7,131 bases of DNA from Burkholderiales bacterium (GTDB lineage: Bacteria > Pseudomonadota > Gammaproteobacteria > Burkholderiales > JACMKV01): the NCBI GenBank assembly GCA_014379915.1, contig JACMKV010000100.1, positions 1 through 7,131 of the forward strand, written 5' to 3'. A program made the translations under genes and the position numbers. Every line of letters begins with the position of its first letter. Position 1 is the stretch's first letter. Shown here piece after piece: positions 6,294 through 7,131 of this stretch. The notes below the pieces were generated by a model, which did no database searches, was not told where the DNA came from, and saw only the letters and a program-made list of their open reading frames with translations.

Positions 6294-6839
6294 ATGCAGC
6301 AGCAAGGAAAGCACGAGGAGCAAGAGTCGCGCGAACGCCAACGCGCGATAACGCTGCGCTTTCTGGCAGAACCCGGTGACGTCAATTTCGGCGGCAAGGT
6401 TCACGGCGGCGCCGTCATGAAGTGGATCGACCAGGCCGGCTATAGCTGCGCGGTTGGCTGGAGCGGAGCTTACTGCGTAACCGTGTATCTGGGCGGCTTG
6501 CAGTTTCTGTCGCCGATCAGGGTCGGCGACCTGGTCGAGCTGCGCGCCCTGGTTATCCGCACCGGGCGCGCCAGCCTCGATATTGCAGTCGACGTTTACG
6601 CGAGCGATCCGAAACGCGTTGAGCGGCGGCGGACCTGCCACTGCGTCATCGTGTTTGTCGCGCTGGACGCGGAAAACCGCCCCTCGCCCGTGCCTCCCTG
6701 GCGGCCGTCTACCGCCGTCGATCGGGCTCTCCAGGACTATGCGCAACGCCTAGGCGAGTTGCGCCAGCAGATGGATGCGGAAATGGAGCATCGCCTGGCA
6801 TTGCCGGGCGATGACACCGCGCCGCAGGCGATCAGATAA
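6294..6839 (+). CDS. Acyl-CoA thioesterase, hotdog fold (YciA/BACH-like)
   Basis: 181 residues with one hotdog domain at about 15-135. The signature VNFGGKVHGGAVMKWID aligns with the N-x-x-G-x-x-(F/H)-GG-x-x-x-x-x-x-D segment of YciA/ACOT thioesterases, with Asn31, Gly38-Gly39 and Asp46 in the expected positions and spacing. Later segments (FLSPIRVGDLVELRA, then a strand ending CVIVFVALD) complete the fold. Known: these enzymes hydrolyse acyl-CoA to free acid and CoA in the cytoplasm, usually as dimer-based oligomers, with broad acyl preference. The N-terminus is a short charged extension. The C-terminus (about 140-181) is a predicted helical, charged tail beyond the domain, reading ALQDYAQRLGELRQQMDAEM. 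AGGAG lies 4 bases before the ATG, a strong start. A possible operator lies just upstream. The stop TAA abuts the minus-strand gtrA relic. Confidence 0.9.
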   Translation: MQQQGKHEEQESRERQRAITLRFLAEPGDVNFGGKVHGGAVMKWIDQAGYSCAVGWSGAYCVTVYLGGLQFLSPIRVGDLVELRALVIRTGRASLDIAVDVYASDPKRVERRRTCHCVIVFVALDAENRPSPVPPWRPSTAVDRALQDYAQRLGELRQQMDAEMEHRLALPGDDTAPQAIR

Positions 6840-7065
6840 CGCTGAAAAATCACCCGGCGCGAGCCGGTCGAAGCAAAAGTCCAGTAGTACTGCAGGGTGT
6901 AATTGACCGCGACCGCTGCGCAGAAGCCTGTTGCACTCGCGAGCGTCGCGCCGATGTCTGCCCGTTCGACCAGAGCGACAGAATCGAAAAATGCACCGCC
7001 GCGGCCAGACCGCCGCCGGCCAGGTAGCGGAACAACATGCGGCGGTCAGCGGCATTGAATCGCAT
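6833..7065 (-). pseudogene. GtrA-like small membrane protein, frameshifted and 3'-truncated
   Basis: The first minus-strand frame reads MRFNAADRRMLFRYLAGGGL then AAAVHFSILSLW, matching the N-terminal helix of GtrA-family proteins. A second frame then continues as LVERADIGATLASATGFCAA, VAVNYTLQYYWTF, FQRYLI, the next helix and the Tyr-x-x-Tyr-Trp-Thr-Phe loop of that family. The switch lies near 6970-6985 and fits one lost base (restoring SILS-x-LVERADIG). After FQRYLI the family's last two helices are missing, and the frame runs into the thioesterase gene before stopping at 6737. Known: GtrA-like proteins have four membrane spans and are linked to moving lipid-bound sugars for cell-surface polysaccharides. 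Start by family fit is the ATG at 7063-7065; another in-frame ATG is at 7105-7107. The window end prevents seeing upstream context. Confidence 0.72.
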
Positions 7066-7131
7066 TTCGCTGTCGTCGCTAATACGATACCGGCCGCGTG
7101 AGGACATCGAGCTGGGGAATATCGACAAAAA

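Noticed and set aside
6270..6746. Minus-strand open frame of 158 codons
   Set aside because: It is antisense to the thioesterase gene, which has a strong ribosome site and the hotdog signature.
1..7131. CRISPR arrays, tRNA or rRNA genes, phage or transposase genes, a novel defence system
   Set aside because: No regular spaced repeats, no tRNA-like or rRNA-like stretches and no transposase, integrase or effector motifs were seen in any frame read.

Overview
The window looks like a chromosomal stretch of a moderately GC-rich proteobacterium. Protein style points to Betaproteobacteria: an Atm1-type ABC exporter, a PBP7/PbpG-type peptidase, and LutB/LutC remnants worded like those of that class. 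This placement is an inference from remembered families, not from a search.

Layout. Positions 1-447 (+) hold the 3' end of a flavin monooxygenase gene cut by the window edge. An imperfect inverted repeat of a dispersed type follows (521-608). Positions 671-2413 are a graveyard of a lactate-utilisation locus. A frameshifted, internally deleted lutC and a lutB with several deletions lie on the minus strand. They are joined head to head at about 1729-1750 to an IclR-family regulator on the plus strand that has lost its DNA-binding domain and carries two one-base indels. The simplest reading is one deletion that removed the divergent promoter region, lutA, the front of lutB and the HTH of iclR. 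A 10-bp-stem hairpin (2420-2446) separates this relic from the intact genes that follow.

Intact genes. On the minus strand are pbpG (2470-3450, a periplasmic DD-peptidase with a signal peptide) and a long Atm1-like ABC half-transporter (3613 to about 5475). On the plus strand are a small secreted protein of unknown function (5742-6158) and a hotdog-fold acyl-CoA thioesterase (6294-6839), preceded by a perfect 16-bp palindrome. The window closes with a minus-strand gtrA-like membrane-protein gene that is frameshifted and runs out against the thioesterase stop codon.

No convincing new multi-gene system is visible. The main interest is the decay pattern: a concentrated patch of small deletions, one head-to-head fusion scar, and a second frameshifted gene at the right edge, set among intact housekeeping-type genes. 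Secondary points are an unassigned secreted protein, a possible tiny peptide gene, and a possible operator before the thioesterase.
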